Part shown: one piece after another, positions 26,822 to 34,217 of the stretch
Position numbering within the stretch: position 1 is the stretch's first letter
Layout: each line of letters begins with the position of its first letter
Source of the DNA: Promicromonospora umidemergens
GTDB taxonomy: Bacteria; Actinomycetota; Actinomycetes; Actinomycetales; Cellulomonadaceae
NCBI RefSeq assembly: GCF_024171995.1
Contig: NZ_JAMTCT010000014.1
Coordinates: 62,001 to 126,000 of the forward strand
DNA length: 64,000 nucleotides
Reading direction: 5' to 3'
Made by a program: the position numbers and the translations under genes
The notes under the pieces: model-generated
What the model saw: only the letters and a program-made list of their open reading frames with translations
Told to the model about the DNA's origin: nothing
Databases searched by the model: none

Positions 26822-27169
26822 CTACTGGGCGTCCACCGGCTCCATCGGGTCGTGCCAACGCCTGAAATAGCGCTCGATCGCCTCCGGGCGAGCGAGGTCC
26901 AGTTCCAGCCACTCGGCAGAAGCCATCCTCAACCGGTCCTCGCAGAGCGCACGGTCGCCGCCGATCCGTGGATCGTCCTTGATATCGGTCAGGTTCGCCC
27001 ACAGGAGGTACGCCGCCCCGCCGTGCTCGGCATCGAACATGACTTCGTCAGCGGCAATCTCGTCCATGCCGTCGATGCCGACCCAGTACGGATCGCTCGA
27101 AGCCAGGACCTGATGTGCCGTGCTGGTCATGATGGCGTAGAGCTGGGAGTCAGCGTCATTGGATGCCAT
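26822..27169 (-). CDS. Hypothetical protein in the island
   Basis: A 115-residue acidic protein that I do not recognise. It contains SSDPYWVGIDGMDEIAADEVMFDAEHGGAAYLLWANLTDI in its centre and ends RYFRRWHDPMEPVDAQ. There is no signal peptide or membrane helix. The start at MASNDADSQLY was chosen because the open frame upstream is basic and unlike the rest of the protein; no clear ribosome site is seen. It is convergent with the toxin-antitoxin operon. An immunity-like or small regulatory role is possible but unsupported. Confidence 0.55.
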   Translation of the reverse strand: MASNDADSQLYAIMTSTAHQVLASSDPYWVGIDGMDEIAADEVMFDAEHGGAAYLLWANLTDIKDDPRIGGDRALCEDRLRMASAEWLELDLARPEAIERYFRRWHDPMEPVDAQ

Positions 27170-27474
27170 GGCCGAACTGTAGACACGGTGCCAGCACGAC
27201 TCACCGCCGCGCCCAGGGCCCGTCCGCGACGCACCCACCAAGTGCCTCCGGCGGGCACCTGTCGGAATCAAGAGGATCGAGGGAACCGCGGTGCTCCTGC
27301 CCCTCCGTCATCCATTGGCTTGACCGGACCTTGACACCGAACCTGTTGCACTACCGGCAGGACCGATGTCCGAGACGTGCCCCGCGCCAACGGATGACGG
27401 AGGATCAGGGGTTCCGAGCCGGGAGTACGACGGGGTCACAAGCCCGCAGGGGCAGACGGGCCCGATCGCTGTGC
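27170..27474. other. Intergenic stretch of the island holding an inverted-repeat element
   Basis: No convincing gene is seen in these 305 bases. The only structure is the inverted repeat at 27302-27403, reported separately. Confidence 0.5.
27302..27403. repeat. 102-bp element with 18-bp terminal inverted repeats
   Basis: Arms 27302-27319 and 27386-27403 match in 17 of 18 positions as reverse complements, enclosing 66 bp. It could be a small structured RNA, a protein-binding site such as an excision or mobilisation site, or the remnant of a miniature transposable element. No flanking target duplication was seen. Confidence 0.6.
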
Positions 27475-27663
27475 CTATTCGTAGGGCCCCTCGACCGCCA
27501 GCGGGAAGCGCGGCTGTAGCGCTGCAACCAGGCAGGCGTGGTGAGCCCCGATGGTCTGGGAGGTCACAATGTGGTCCCACGACACGTTAAGGCGGACGTA
27601 CCTCGGATCGTCGTCGGTCGGTTCGCCGCAGAAGCCGCAGAGGAATCGGTCGTGGTTGCTCAC
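27475..27663 (-). CDS. Small Cys/His-rich protein, possible zinc ribbon
   Basis: A 62-residue protein with FLCGFCGEPTDDDPRYVRLNVSWD and later IGAHHACLVAALQPRFPL. The CxxC pair near residue 9 and the HHxC group near residue 41 could bind one zinc ion. The composition and spacing look like a real gene rather than a shadow, and I recall similar short uncharacterised actinomycete proteins, but no named family can be given. It lies between the inverted-repeat element and the right end of the island. Confidence 0.55.
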   Translation of the reverse strand: MSNHDRFLCGFCGEPTDDDPRYVRLNVSWDHIVTSQTIGAHHACLVAALQPRFPLAVEGPYE

Positions 27664-27789
27664 TGGTTGATGATCCCGCCCGTAGAGCGCCTGGTTTCGC
27701 GCACCCCCGACTCGCGACCGCGTGGTTCGAGCGCACCAGATGCCTGCGAAATCCGGCGGAGGATCCGGCCCGTAGGCATCCGGGACGTT

Positions 27790-27832
27790 CTCGTAATGAG
27801 AAGGTCATCAGTTCGATTCTGATAGGCGGCTC
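27790..27832 (+). repeat. Right attachment-type repeat (displaced tRNA-Thr 3' end)
   Basis: An exact 43-bp copy of 25733-25775. The 5' half of the tRNA is missing and the encoded CCA is replaced, so this is not a functional tRNA. It marks the right end of the island. Confidence 0.85.
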
Positions 27833-27842
27833 AGTACGCCAA

Positions 27843-27871
27843 AGGCCCGGAACCTCCACGGTTCCGGGCCT
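27843..27871 (+). terminator. Hairpin beyond the right repeat, probably the original tRNA-Thr terminator
   Basis: Arms 27843-27854 and 27860-27871 are exact complements (12 bp, 5-nt loop), followed by CTGTCTTA. Its place 10 bp after the displaced tRNA end suggests that it terminated the tRNA before integration. Confidence 0.7.
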
Positions 27872-27896
27872 CTGTCTTAGTCCGGCATGGGGCTGC

Positions 27897-27942
27897 GGAT
27901 CAAACTCTCTACACCTAGGATTATCTGTAGAGAGTTTGATCC
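27897..27942 (+). promoter_or_regulatory. Perfect 17-bp inverted repeat operator around the abiE promoter
   Basis: Arms 27897-27913 and 27926-27942 are exact complements separated by 12 bp. The spacer contains TAGGAT (27916-27921), a likely -10. AbiEi antitoxins are known to repress their own promoters by binding inverted repeats, and this one lies 20 bp upstream of the abiEi start. Confidence 0.75.
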
Positions 27943-27962
27943 GACCGTTCCCGGAGGTGCCA

Positions 27963-28538
27963 GTGCACGATCTCCTTGCTCGACGTGCCCCGTTCCGCAC
28001 CGCCGAAGCGCGCGCCCAAGGCGTCAACGCGCGGATGCTCCGTGCCTGGGTCGACTCCGGCCTTGTTACTCAGCTCGCGCGGGGAATCTACGAGCCGGCG
28101 GATGCCGACGCGGGGGATCCGGACTTGATCGAGATCGTTATCAGGTCCCCGCGGGCGACGATCTGTCTCACGACCGCACTCGCTCAGTACGACCTCGTTG
28201 ATGACATTCCTGTGGCGTACGACCTCGCACTGCCACGTGGAGCGCACAGGCCTCTGCTGGCGGCGCGGGTAGCTTGGCGATGGTTTGATGCCGAGACGTT
28301 CTGCATCGAGCGCAGGACGGAGCAGATCAGTGGCGTCGTCGTCCCGATCTATTCGCCCGCCCGGAGCGTCGTCGACGCCTTCCGCATGCGGGGTTATGAG
28401 GGGTACGAGACGGCGACCACCGCATTGCGCCGTTGGCTTGTCAGGCGCGGAAACCACCCCTCAGAACTGCTACGCATTGCTCGCCTGCTGCCTCGTGCCG
28501 AGAGGCCGCTCCGTACCGCTCTGGAGATCCTGACATGA
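27963..28538 (+). CDS. abiEi: AbiEi-type antitoxin and autorepressor (type IV toxin-antitoxin)
   Basis: A 191-residue protein. The N-terminal winged helix-turn-helix (RTAEARAQGVNARMLRAWVDSGLVTQLARGIYEP) and the C-terminal antitoxin domain (PRATICLTTALAQYDLVDDIP, then YSPARSVVDAFRMR) fit the AbiEi family. Type IV antitoxins act on the toxin's target rather than binding the toxin, and also repress the operon. GTG 27963 follows GGAGG; a longer frame runs into the operator and is rejected. The stop overlaps the toxin start (ATGA). Confidence 0.85.
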   Translation: MHDLLARRAPFRTAEARAQGVNARMLRAWVDSGLVTQLARGIYEPADADAGDPDLIEIVIRSPRATICLTTALAQYDLVDDIPVAYDLALPRGAHRPLLAARVAWRWFDAETFCIERRTEQISGVVVPIYSPARSVVDAFRMRGYEGYETATTALRRWLVRRGNHPSELLRIARLLPRAERPLRTALEILT

Positions 28539-29395
28539 CCGAGATCGCGACGGCGACCACTGCGGGACAGGCCAGGGAGGCGTATCTCGCGCTGCGCAAC
28601 GTCGCCAGGCGGGACGGCGTCAACTTCGCTGAGACGCTCGTCCTCTACAAGCTTGAGCGCACGCTTCACAGGCTTACGCGGACCGACTACCGACACAAGT
28701 CCGTCCTCAAGGGCGGCTTCCTCTTGGCGGCGTATGCCGACCGTCGGCCAACCAAGGACATCGACGCGATGTTGAGCGATCTGAGCCTGGACGAGGCCAC
28801 CGTTCGTCAAGTCTGTCGCGCTGTCATCGCAGTGGACGAGCCGGACCGCCTGACGTACGACGTCGAGACCTTGAACGTTACCGAGATACGCGAGAACGAC
28901 GACTACGCCGGCTTCCGCGCCGCCATGACCTGCAACCTGCACACGGACAGGCAAAAGATTGCCTTCGACTTCTCGACCGGGGACCCTGTCGCGCCGCCCG
29001 CGATCGACGTCGTGTTGCCGGGGTTGCTCGGTCAGGACGTGACCGTGCGTGGCTATGTGCCCGCGATGATCGTGGCCGAGAAGTACGTCACCGCGCTGGC
29101 ACGTGGCGAGACGAACACCCGCTGGCGCGACTTCGTGGACCTGTACACGATTGGCCGAACCGTTCCTGTCGACCCAAGCGAACTCCTGACGTCGTTGCGC
29201 GCGGTCGCCAACCATCGCGGCGTACCACTGGTTCCGCTTGCCGAGGCGGTCGACCTGACGAAGTTCGCTGAGGTTGCGCAGACTCGATATGTCGCTTGGC
29301 GACGCAAGCATGGGCTATCCAGACTCGCACCCGAACGGTTCGCGGACCTCCTCGCGGCCGTCGGGGCGTTGATCGACCCGGTACTGGCCAGGTGA
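28535..29395 (+). CDS. abiEii: AbiEii-type nucleotidyltransferase toxin
   Basis: A 286-residue protein of the AbiEii/AbiGii family. The nucleotidyltransferase core shows KGGFLLAAYADRRPTKDIDAML (GG, then the D-x-D metal site) and the later acidic strand QKIAFDFSTGD. The helix with MIVAEKYVTALARGETNTRWRDFVDLY matches the family's EK and RxKDxxDL signatures. These toxins act as abortive phage defence by nucleotidylating a host target, in related MenT proteins the tRNA 3' end. It is coupled to the antitoxin by a 4-base overlap. Codon use looks less biased to GC than the flanks, suggesting acquisition. Confidence 0.88.
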   Translation: MTEIATATTAGQAREAYLALRNVARRDGVNFAETLVLYKLERTLHRLTRTDYRHKSVLKGGFLLAAYADRRPTKDIDAMLSDLSLDEATVRQVCRAVIAVDEPDRLTYDVETLNVTEIRENDDYAGFRAAMTCNLHTDRQKIAFDFSTGDPVAPPAIDVVLPGLLGQDVTVRGYVPAMIVAEKYVTALARGETNTRWRDFVDLYTIGRTVPVDPSELLTSLRAVANHRGVPLVPLAEAVDLTKFAEVAQTRYVAWRRKHGLSRLAPERFADLLAAVGALIDPVLAR

Positions 29396-29437
29396 GCGAG
29401 GGGATGCGATAGATCGCGGTCGACATTCATGATCGTG

Positions 29438-29824
29438 TCAGCCCACGAACGCCTCCGGTCCGAAGCGGCCCCAGACCACGAAGCCGATCAGGGCCAGGTA
29501 GGTCAGATCCACCAGCGCGAGCTTGTACTCGCCTCGGCTGATGCGGGTGACCGCGGCGCCGACCATGATCATCGCCAGGCCCAGGGCCGACAGCGGCACC
29601 AGGTCCGGCGCGATGCCGAGCGCGGCGGGCAGGACCAGGCCGAGGCCACCCAGCACCTCGAGGACTCCGATGGCCTTGATGCTGCGAGGCTTGAAGTCTT
29701 CGACCCAGCCCGCAGCGGCCCCTGTCGCAGCGATCCTCTCCTTGCTCGCGATGACCTTGAGCCCACCGCTGCCCACGTAGACGATCGAGAGCAGCCCGGC
29801 AGCTATCCACAGGGCGATGTTCAT
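29438..29824 (-). CDS. DoxX-family membrane protein
   Basis: A 128-residue protein with four predicted helices (about residues 3-20, 47-66, 71-90, 102-120). The opening IALWIAAGLLSIVYVGSGGLKVI and the helix KAIGVLEVLGGLGLVLPAALG are typical of DoxX/DoxX-like proteins, whose roles are mostly unknown (some join redox membrane complexes). An AAGGTTCTCC stretch before the start, read on the minus strand, gives GGAGAACC as ribosome site. It lies downstream of the SDR on the same strand and is possibly co-transcribed. Confidence 0.85.
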   Translation of the reverse strand: MNIALWIAAGLLSIVYVGSGGLKVIASKERIAATGAAAGWVEDFKPRSIKAIGVLEVLGGLGLVLPAALGIAPDLVPLSALGLAMIMVGAAVTRISRGEYKLALVDLTYLALIGFVVWGRFGPEAFVG

Positions 29825-29974
29825 AAGGTTCTCCTCGAAGCCGGGGGCACTCTCTGTACCGCCGACGACAGACGGGGCCGATGTGTGACGGCGAGGCCGA
29901 TCGTGAGGTCGAGGCGCGCGAGCTGTGATGTCCAGGGAGGCCGTTCCTGTTCGCTGCAGCCGGGGCGGGTCGGG

Positions 29975-30817
29975 CTATCCCTGCGGCGAGGGAACGGCCT
30001 CCTCCGCGGAGCGGCTCACGGCTTCCCACTCCTTCCAGGTGCGGCGCCGCTCGTCGGTGACCTCGAACGCGATGTCGTACGCGGTGCCGCCGAGAAGGAG
30101 TCGACGCGGAGGACGGGCGCTGGCGGTCAGCTCCAGGATCGCCTCGGCGGCTCGCTCCGGGTCGCTGTCGACGCTGTTCTCCGCGAACTGGGCCGCCAGC
30201 CGGTCCCGCAGGCCGTCGTAGTCCGGAAGGGGTGCTGCGGTGTCCATGGCGGTGTACAGGTCGGTCCAGTAACCGCCCGGCTGCACGATGGTGACGTCGA
30301 CGCCGAAGTCGGCGAGCTCGTGCGCCACCGCCTCGCTCAGGCCCTCCAGCGCGAACTTGCTCGCGCTGTACAGACCGGTGCCTGCGAAGCCGGCCAGACC
30401 GCCGATGCTGGAGATCTGGATGAGGTGGCCGGAGCGTTGCCGACGGAGTACCGGCGCGACGGCCTGGGTCACCCACACGGCGCCGAAGAAGTTGGTCTCC
30501 AGCTGAGCACGCACCTGCGCCTCGGTGAACTCCTCGACGAACCCGTACGACATCGTCCCGGCGTTGTTGATCACGATGTCGAGCCGGCCGAAGGCCTCGA
30601 CGGCCTGCTCGACGGCGGACCGCACGGAAGCCGGGTCGCGCACGTCCGCGACGATCTGGAGCAGGCCGGCTCGTGTCTCGTCCGCCCTTGTCGTGCGGGA
30701 CACCGCGGCGACCTGATCGCCCGCGTCGAGGGCGGCGTCGGCGAAGGCGCGGCCCAGGCCACGGCTCGCGCCGGTGATGAACCAGGTTCGGGGCTGATTG
30801 GTGGGCCGTTCGGTCAT
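29975..30817 (-). CDS. Short-chain dehydrogenase/reductase
   Basis: A 280-residue SDR oxidoreductase. NAD(P)-binding TGASRGLGRAF near residue 15, NNAG near residue 87, catalytic Ser in QISSIGG and YSASK (Tyr-x3-Lys) are all present. The C-terminal extension is typical of the classical SDR group often annotated as ketoreductase or oxidoreductase. It is divergent from a TetR regulator with a palindromic operator between them, so it is probably induced by the regulator's ligand and may act on that compound. Confidence 0.92.
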   Translation of the reverse strand: MTERPTNQPRTWFITGASRGLGRAFADAALDAGDQVAAVSRTTRADETRAGLLQIVADVRDPASVRSAVEQAVEAFGRLDIVINNAGTMSYGFVEEFTEAQVRAQLETNFFGAVWVTQAVAPVLRRQRSGHLIQISSIGGLAGFAGTGLYSASKFALEGLSEAVAHELADFGVDVTIVQPGGYWTDLYTAMDTAAPLPDYDGLRDRLAAQFAENSVDSDPERAAEAILELTASARPPRRLLLGGTAYDIAFEVTDERRRTWKEWEAVSRSAEEAVPSPQG

Positions 30818-30838
30818 GGTGCTTCCCCGTTCTACGAT

Positions 30839-30863
30839 TTGTCGAGACGAAACGTCTCGACAA
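30839..30863. promoter_or_regulatory. Operator of the SDR/TetR divergent pair
   Basis: An 11-bp perfect inverted repeat with a 3-bp spacer (TTGTCGAGACG, AAA, CGTCTCGACAA). A further half-type site AACGTCTCGTCTT lies at 30900-30912, closer to the TetR gene. Both are in the 113-bp gap between the divergent starts. Confidence 0.75.
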
Positions 30864-30930
30864 CAACTGTGACGGGACTATGTGGCTTTGTCAATACGCA
30901 ACGTCTCGTCTTTGCGGCTAGGCTCCTCGT

Positions 30931-31533
30931 ATGCCGACCGTTCCCCAGCCCTCCACCGGGCGTCGCCGCAACCCCGCCACCCGCGTGGCGATCCTCGCCA
31001 CCACCTTCGACGTCGTCGCCGAGCTCGGCTACGCGCGGCTGACCATCGAGAAGGTGGCCGCCCGAGCCGGCGTCGGCAAGCAGACGATCTACCGGTGGTG
31101 GCCGAACAAGGGCGCCCTGGTGCTCGACGCCGTCCTCGAGCGCTCGCTGGGACCGGGGGAGCCGGTCGAGCTGCCTGACACCGGTGACCTCGAGGAAGAC
31201 CTGACCGCCGTGCTGGTCGCCACGGTCGAGGAGTTCGCCGACCCAGCGTTCGACCGCGCTCTGCGCGGGCTCACCGCGGCGATCATCGAGGACGCGGAGC
31301 TCAGCCAGGCCTACCGCGAGCGGCTGGACGAGCCGATGCGTGAGCTCAAGAAGCGGCGACTCCGCCGGGCGCAGGAGGCCGGCCTGCTCGACCCGGACGT
31401 CGACCTCGACCTGGCCGTCGACCTGATCTTCGCACCGGTCACCCGGCGCTGGACGGAGCGGTCCGGTGATCTGACCCCGGACGGCGTGCGCGCGATCGTC
31501 CGGTACGCCCTGCGTGGACTGGCGAGCGCCTAG
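30931..31533 (+). CDS. TetR/AcrR-family repressor
   Basis: A 200-residue regulator. The N-terminal helix-turn-helix (AILATTFDVVAELGYARLTIEKVAARAGVGKQTIYRWWPNK) is classical TetR; the C-terminal ligand domain matches the group with a conserved RRWTERSGDL segment. It is divergent from the SDR gene and probably represses both itself and the SDR/DoxX pair through the palindrome at 30839. The ligand is unknown. Confidence 0.92.
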   Translation: MPTVPQPSTGRRRNPATRVAILATTFDVVAELGYARLTIEKVAARAGVGKQTIYRWWPNKGALVLDAVLERSLGPGEPVELPDTGDLEEDLTAVLVATVEEFADPAFDRALRGLTAAIIEDAELSQAYRERLDEPMRELKKRRLRRAQEAGLLDPDVDLDLAVDLIFAPVTRRWTERSGDLTPDGVRAIVRYALRGLASA

Positions 31534-31976
31534 CGGGGATGACGCGCGGGCGGGCGCCGTCGTCGGCCTTCCCGTACCGCCCGCACGATCCGGTGCAGAG
31601 CCCAGCCCGATGCCGCGCCCACAGCGTAGAACGGCAGGTCGGGCGCGTTGAAGGTGGTGCCGAGCACGAGCCGCGCGAGCGCGCTGTGGGCACCCAGCTC
31701 GGCGGGGACGCCGGTGAGCTGGAAGAGCTCGACCGCCGCGCTCACCCCGAACGCCACGATCGTGGCTATCCACGCGCGAGTGCGTGGCGCCACCACGAGC
31801 ACGAGCCAGAAGATCAGCAGCGCGTAGAGCGCGTCGCCCGCGTACTTCGCGAGGTCGCCGCCCAGCACCGACCGCACGGACAGTCCGGCCGCCACGGTCA
31901 CCACGGCCGCGGCGGCAGGGGCCGCCCGGCTCCGGAGCCGAGCCCGGACCGTCGTCTCACCGCTCATGCGCGTCAC
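31530..31976 (-). CDS. DUF2809-family membrane protein
   Basis: A 148-residue protein with four membrane helices. Motifs LGGDLAKYAGDALYALLIF, then AVELFQLTGVP, then LVLGTTFNAPDLPFYAVG fit DUF2809, a family of small membrane proteins of unknown function. The start is a GTG at 31976, overlapping the 3' end of the upstream ZapE-like gene by 20 bases; ATG 31967 is an alternative. Its stop overlaps the TetR stop region. Confidence 0.82.
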   Translation of the reverse strand: MTRMSGETTVRARLRSRAAPAAAAVVTVAAGLSVRSVLGGDLAKYAGDALYALLIFWLVLVVAPRTRAWIATIVAFGVSAAVELFQLTGVPAELGAHSALARLVLGTTFNAPDLPFYAVGAASGWALHRIVRAVREGRRRRPPARHPR

Positions 31977-32805
31977 TCATGTGCGCAGTCTGCCGGAGCT
32001 GCCGCAGGCGGCTCGTCGCACGGGCCAGATCGGGCGGCGCCGGGCGGCCGGCGGGCACCGAGAACAGCTCGTCGAGCGGTCGTGGCGCGGTCAGCACCAG
32101 CGAGAGATCCCGGTCGTAGAGCACGTCGACAAGGCTCACGAACCGCTGCTGCGTGTTCACATGGCAGTCGGCGAACGGCACGACGTCGGACACCACCCAG
32201 CGGCCGTAGCGGTCCGCGAGGGACAGCAGGTCCAGCGCGGACACGGGTGCGGTGCAGAGACCGGCGAAGTCGAACCACACGGCGCCGTCCGACGCCCGGA
32301 GGGCCCGCACGCTCCGGCCCCCGCTGAGGGTGACGTCCGCCGCTTCGTGCGGGGCGGGCGGAACGAGGCCTACGGCCGCCTGCTGGTGCGGGGTGCCGGG
32401 CACCAGGGCCGATCCCGCCCGCCAGCCCCGGGCGGCAGGGGCCGACGGCGCGGCGTCGGACCGGTCGAGCTCCCGGTAGTCCACGGGACCGTCGACCCGC
32501 AGCACGTCGAGCCTCGACTCCAGGAGGTCGATGAGGGGTTCGGCGAGCTCGTGGAACAGCGGGTCGGGCAGGAGCCCCTTCGGCGGGTAGTTCGAGGTGG
32601 CGACGAGCATCACTCCGCGGCCCAGCAGGGCGCCCAGGGCCCTGGAGAGCAGTGTGGCGTCGCCGGCGTCGTCGGGGCCGCCACGTCGTCGGCGGACGGC
32701 CACCCTGCCCAGCAGGTCCTCGAGGTGCTCCGCCGCGGCCAGCTGTGCGTCGTCGAGCAGGTATCCCGCCGTGCTCGCGGCGTCGCGGATCGGCGTGGAC
32801 GGCAT
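31957..32805 (-). CDS. ZapE/AFG1-like protein lacking the Walker A and B motifs
   Basis: A 282-residue member of the AFG1/ZapE family by its C-terminal two-thirds: GDATLLSRALGALLGRGVMLVATSNYPPKGLLPDPLFHE, ESRLDVLRVDGPVDYREL, FDFAGLCTAPVSALDLLSLADRYGRWVVSDV. The normal P-loop and Walker B (usually near residues 60-140 of a roughly 350-residue protein) are missing: the N-terminal helix AAAEHLEDLLGRVAVRRRR runs almost directly into the sensor region. This looks like an in-frame internal deletion of about 100 residues, so the protein is probably not an ATPase. The start at MPSTPIRD is 23 bp from the divergent deformylase start. Confidence 0.8.
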   Translation of the reverse strand: MPSTPIRDAASTAGYLLDDAQLAAAEHLEDLLGRVAVRRRRGGPDDAGDATLLSRALGALLGRGVMLVATSNYPPKGLLPDPLFHELAEPLIDLLESRLDVLRVDGPVDYRELDRSDAAPSAPAARGWRAGSALVPGTPHQQAAVGLVPPAPHEAADVTLSGGRSVRALRASDGAVWFDFAGLCTAPVSALDLLSLADRYGRWVVSDVVPFADCHVNTQQRFVSLVDVLYDRDLSLVLTAPRPLDELFSVPAGRPAPPDLARATSRLRQLRQTAHMSDAHER

Positions 32806-32828
32806 CCGTCGAAGGTACTCTCTGTCCC

Positions 32829-33518
32829 ATGGCATGGACCCGCCCCCGACGGCGCAAGCCCGTCACCTACGTGCTCGGAGAGCCGGTCGAGGAGTACCCC
32901 GCGACGGCCCCTGAGGTGGACCGCGGCCGAGTGCTGCGCATCACCGAGATCGGCGAGCCGGTGCTGCACACCCCGGCCCGGGCCGTCGAGGAGTTCTCGA
33001 CCCCGGAGCTCGCCCGGCTGATCGACGACCTGTTCGCCACCATGGAGTCCGCGCAGGGCGTCGGCCTCGCGGCTCCGCAGGTGGGCGTCGACCTCCGGGT
33101 GTTCGTGTACGACCTCACGGACTCGGCGGGCGACCGGCACGTCGGGCACGTGGTCAACCCGATCCTCGAGATGGACCTCGACGCGGAGCCGGAGACCGAG
33201 GAGGAGGGCTGCCTCTCCGTGGTCGGCGCGTACGAGCCGCTGGAACGCCCCGGCGCGGCCACGGTGCGCGGCGTCGACCAGCACGGCGGGCCGATGCAGC
33301 TGTCGGGCACCGGCTACCTGGCGCGCTGCCTCGTCCACGAGTCGCAGCACCTCGACGGCGTCCTGTACTGGGACCACCTGAGCGCCGACCTGCAGGCGGA
33401 CGCGCTGGAGCAGCGCGACGAGGAGCGCGACGACATCATCGCGGAACGTCGCGAGATCGCCATCGAGCTGGACAAGACCCCGCCGACCTATCCGGCGAAG
33501 CCGGCAGGCGGCCGCTGA
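32829..33518 (+). CDS. def: Peptide deformylase
   Basis: A 229-residue iron-type metalloenzyme removing the N-formyl group from new proteins. Motif I GVGLAAPQVG (residues 77-86), motif II EGCLS with the metal ligand Cys128, and motif III HESQH (His170, Glu171, His174) are intact. The chain carries about 35 extra residues before the usual RITEIGEPVLH start and a charged C-terminal helix. ATG 32829 gives the longest plausible protein; an internal start near the conserved region is not excluded. It is divergent from the ZapE-like gene with only 23 bp between. Confidence 0.95.
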   Translation: MAWTRPRRRKPVTYVLGEPVEEYPATAPEVDRGRVLRITEIGEPVLHTPARAVEEFSTPELARLIDDLFATMESAQGVGLAAPQVGVDLRVFVYDLTDSAGDRHVGHVVNPILEMDLDAEPETEEEGCLSVVGAYEPLERPGAATVRGVDQHGGPMQLSGTGYLARCLVHESQHLDGVLYWDHLSADLQADALEQRDEERDDIIAERREIAIELDKTPPTYPAKPAGGR

Positions 33519-33522
33519 CCCC

Positions 33523-33591
33523 CTTCGTCGTGAGCGCGGTCGTTGAGCCTGGGACGGTCACGTAGCCGCAACCGTCGCGCTCACAACGAAG
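33523..33591. repeat. Imperfect 23-bp palindromic intergenic repeat
   Basis: Arms 33523-33545 and 33569-33591 pair in 19 of 23 positions. It lies between convergent def and hydrolase genes and overlaps the hydrolase stop. A similar hairpin occurs at 55636-55704 with shared arm pattern GTCGTGRGCGYGRYCGTTG, suggesting a dispersed element. It may also act as terminator here. Confidence 0.6.
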
Positions 33592-34159
33592 CGGTCCAGG
33601 ACGCTACCGCCTGGGCCACGGCCTTCTCCCGGGCTGCGCCGCGCATGTCGTGCGCTCCGGGCAGCGTCACGGTCGTGACAGGGCCGGGGACCGCCGCGAC
33701 GTGCTCCGCGAGCTCGTCGGGGGTGCCGAACTGGTCCTTGTCCCCGGACACGAACAGCGTGGGCACCTCGATCTGCCCGAAATGCTCCACCCGGAGCTTC
33801 TCCGGTCGCCCCGGCGGGTGCAGCGGGTAGCTGAGCAGCACCAGGCCGGCGGCGGGCAGACCCTCCGCGACGGCCATCGAGCACATCCGCCCGCCGTACG
33901 ACCGTCCGCCGAGGAGCAGCCGGTCCGTCGGCACTCCGAGCTCGGCCGCCCACGCGGCGGCCTCGCTCCGCAGGTGCGCGACGGCGACCGGCGCCCGGTC
34001 CGGCATCCGCCGCCCCGCGAGGCGGTACGGGAAGTCGGCGCGGCGCACGGGTACCGGCGGTGCGACGTCGGCCAGGGCGTGCTCCACGGCGACGAGCGCC
34101 GGGCTGTCGCGGTTCGCGCCCGCGCCGGGCGTCAGCAGGAGGCCTGCGGGTCTGGTCAC
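33581..34159 (-). CDS. Small alpha/beta-hydrolase (dienelactone-hydrolase/KANL3-like)
   Basis: A 192-residue hydrolase. The nucleophile elbow GGRSYGGRM, the acidic residue in FVSGDKDQFG and the late His in PGAHDMRG complete a catalytic triad. The opening LLLTPGAGANRDSPALVAVEHAL matches a conserved bacterial group of unknown substrate. No signal peptide is present, so it acts in the cytoplasm. It is convergent with def. Confidence 0.85.
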   Translation of the reverse strand: MTRPAGLLLTPGAGANRDSPALVAVEHALADVAPPVPVRRADFPYRLAGRRMPDRAPVAVAHLRSEAAAWAAELGVPTDRLLLGGRSYGGRMCSMAVAEGLPAAGLVLLSYPLHPPGRPEKLRVEHFGQIEVPTLFVSGDKDQFGTPDELAEHVAAVPGPVTTVTLPGAHDMRGAAREKAVAQAVASWTASL

Positions 34160-34217
34160 CCACCAAGTCTGCCCCGGGCGCCTAGTTCGGGCCCGGGCGG
34201 CGCACCGCCGTCCCTGG

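Larger units (their letters stand above)
25733..27832. mobile_element. tRNA-Thr-bounded mini-island without integrase
   Basis: About 2.06 kb lies between 43-bp direct repeats of the tRNA-Thr 3' end. The content is two small genes forming a toxin-antitoxin-like operon, a 115-residue hypothetical, a 62-residue possible metal-binding protein and a 102-bp inverted-repeat element. Base composition looks less GC-rich than the flanks. I found no recombinase, relaxase, replication or phage gene, so it is either the remnant of a larger element or a small passenger moved by an integrase in trans. The right repeat is followed directly by a hairpin at 27843 that is probably the displaced original tRNA terminator. 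Confidence 0.75.

Noticed and set aside
25778-27789. Integrase or recombinase gene in the tRNA-Thr island
   Set aside because: All frames were read on both strands; none shows tyrosine or serine recombinase motifs.
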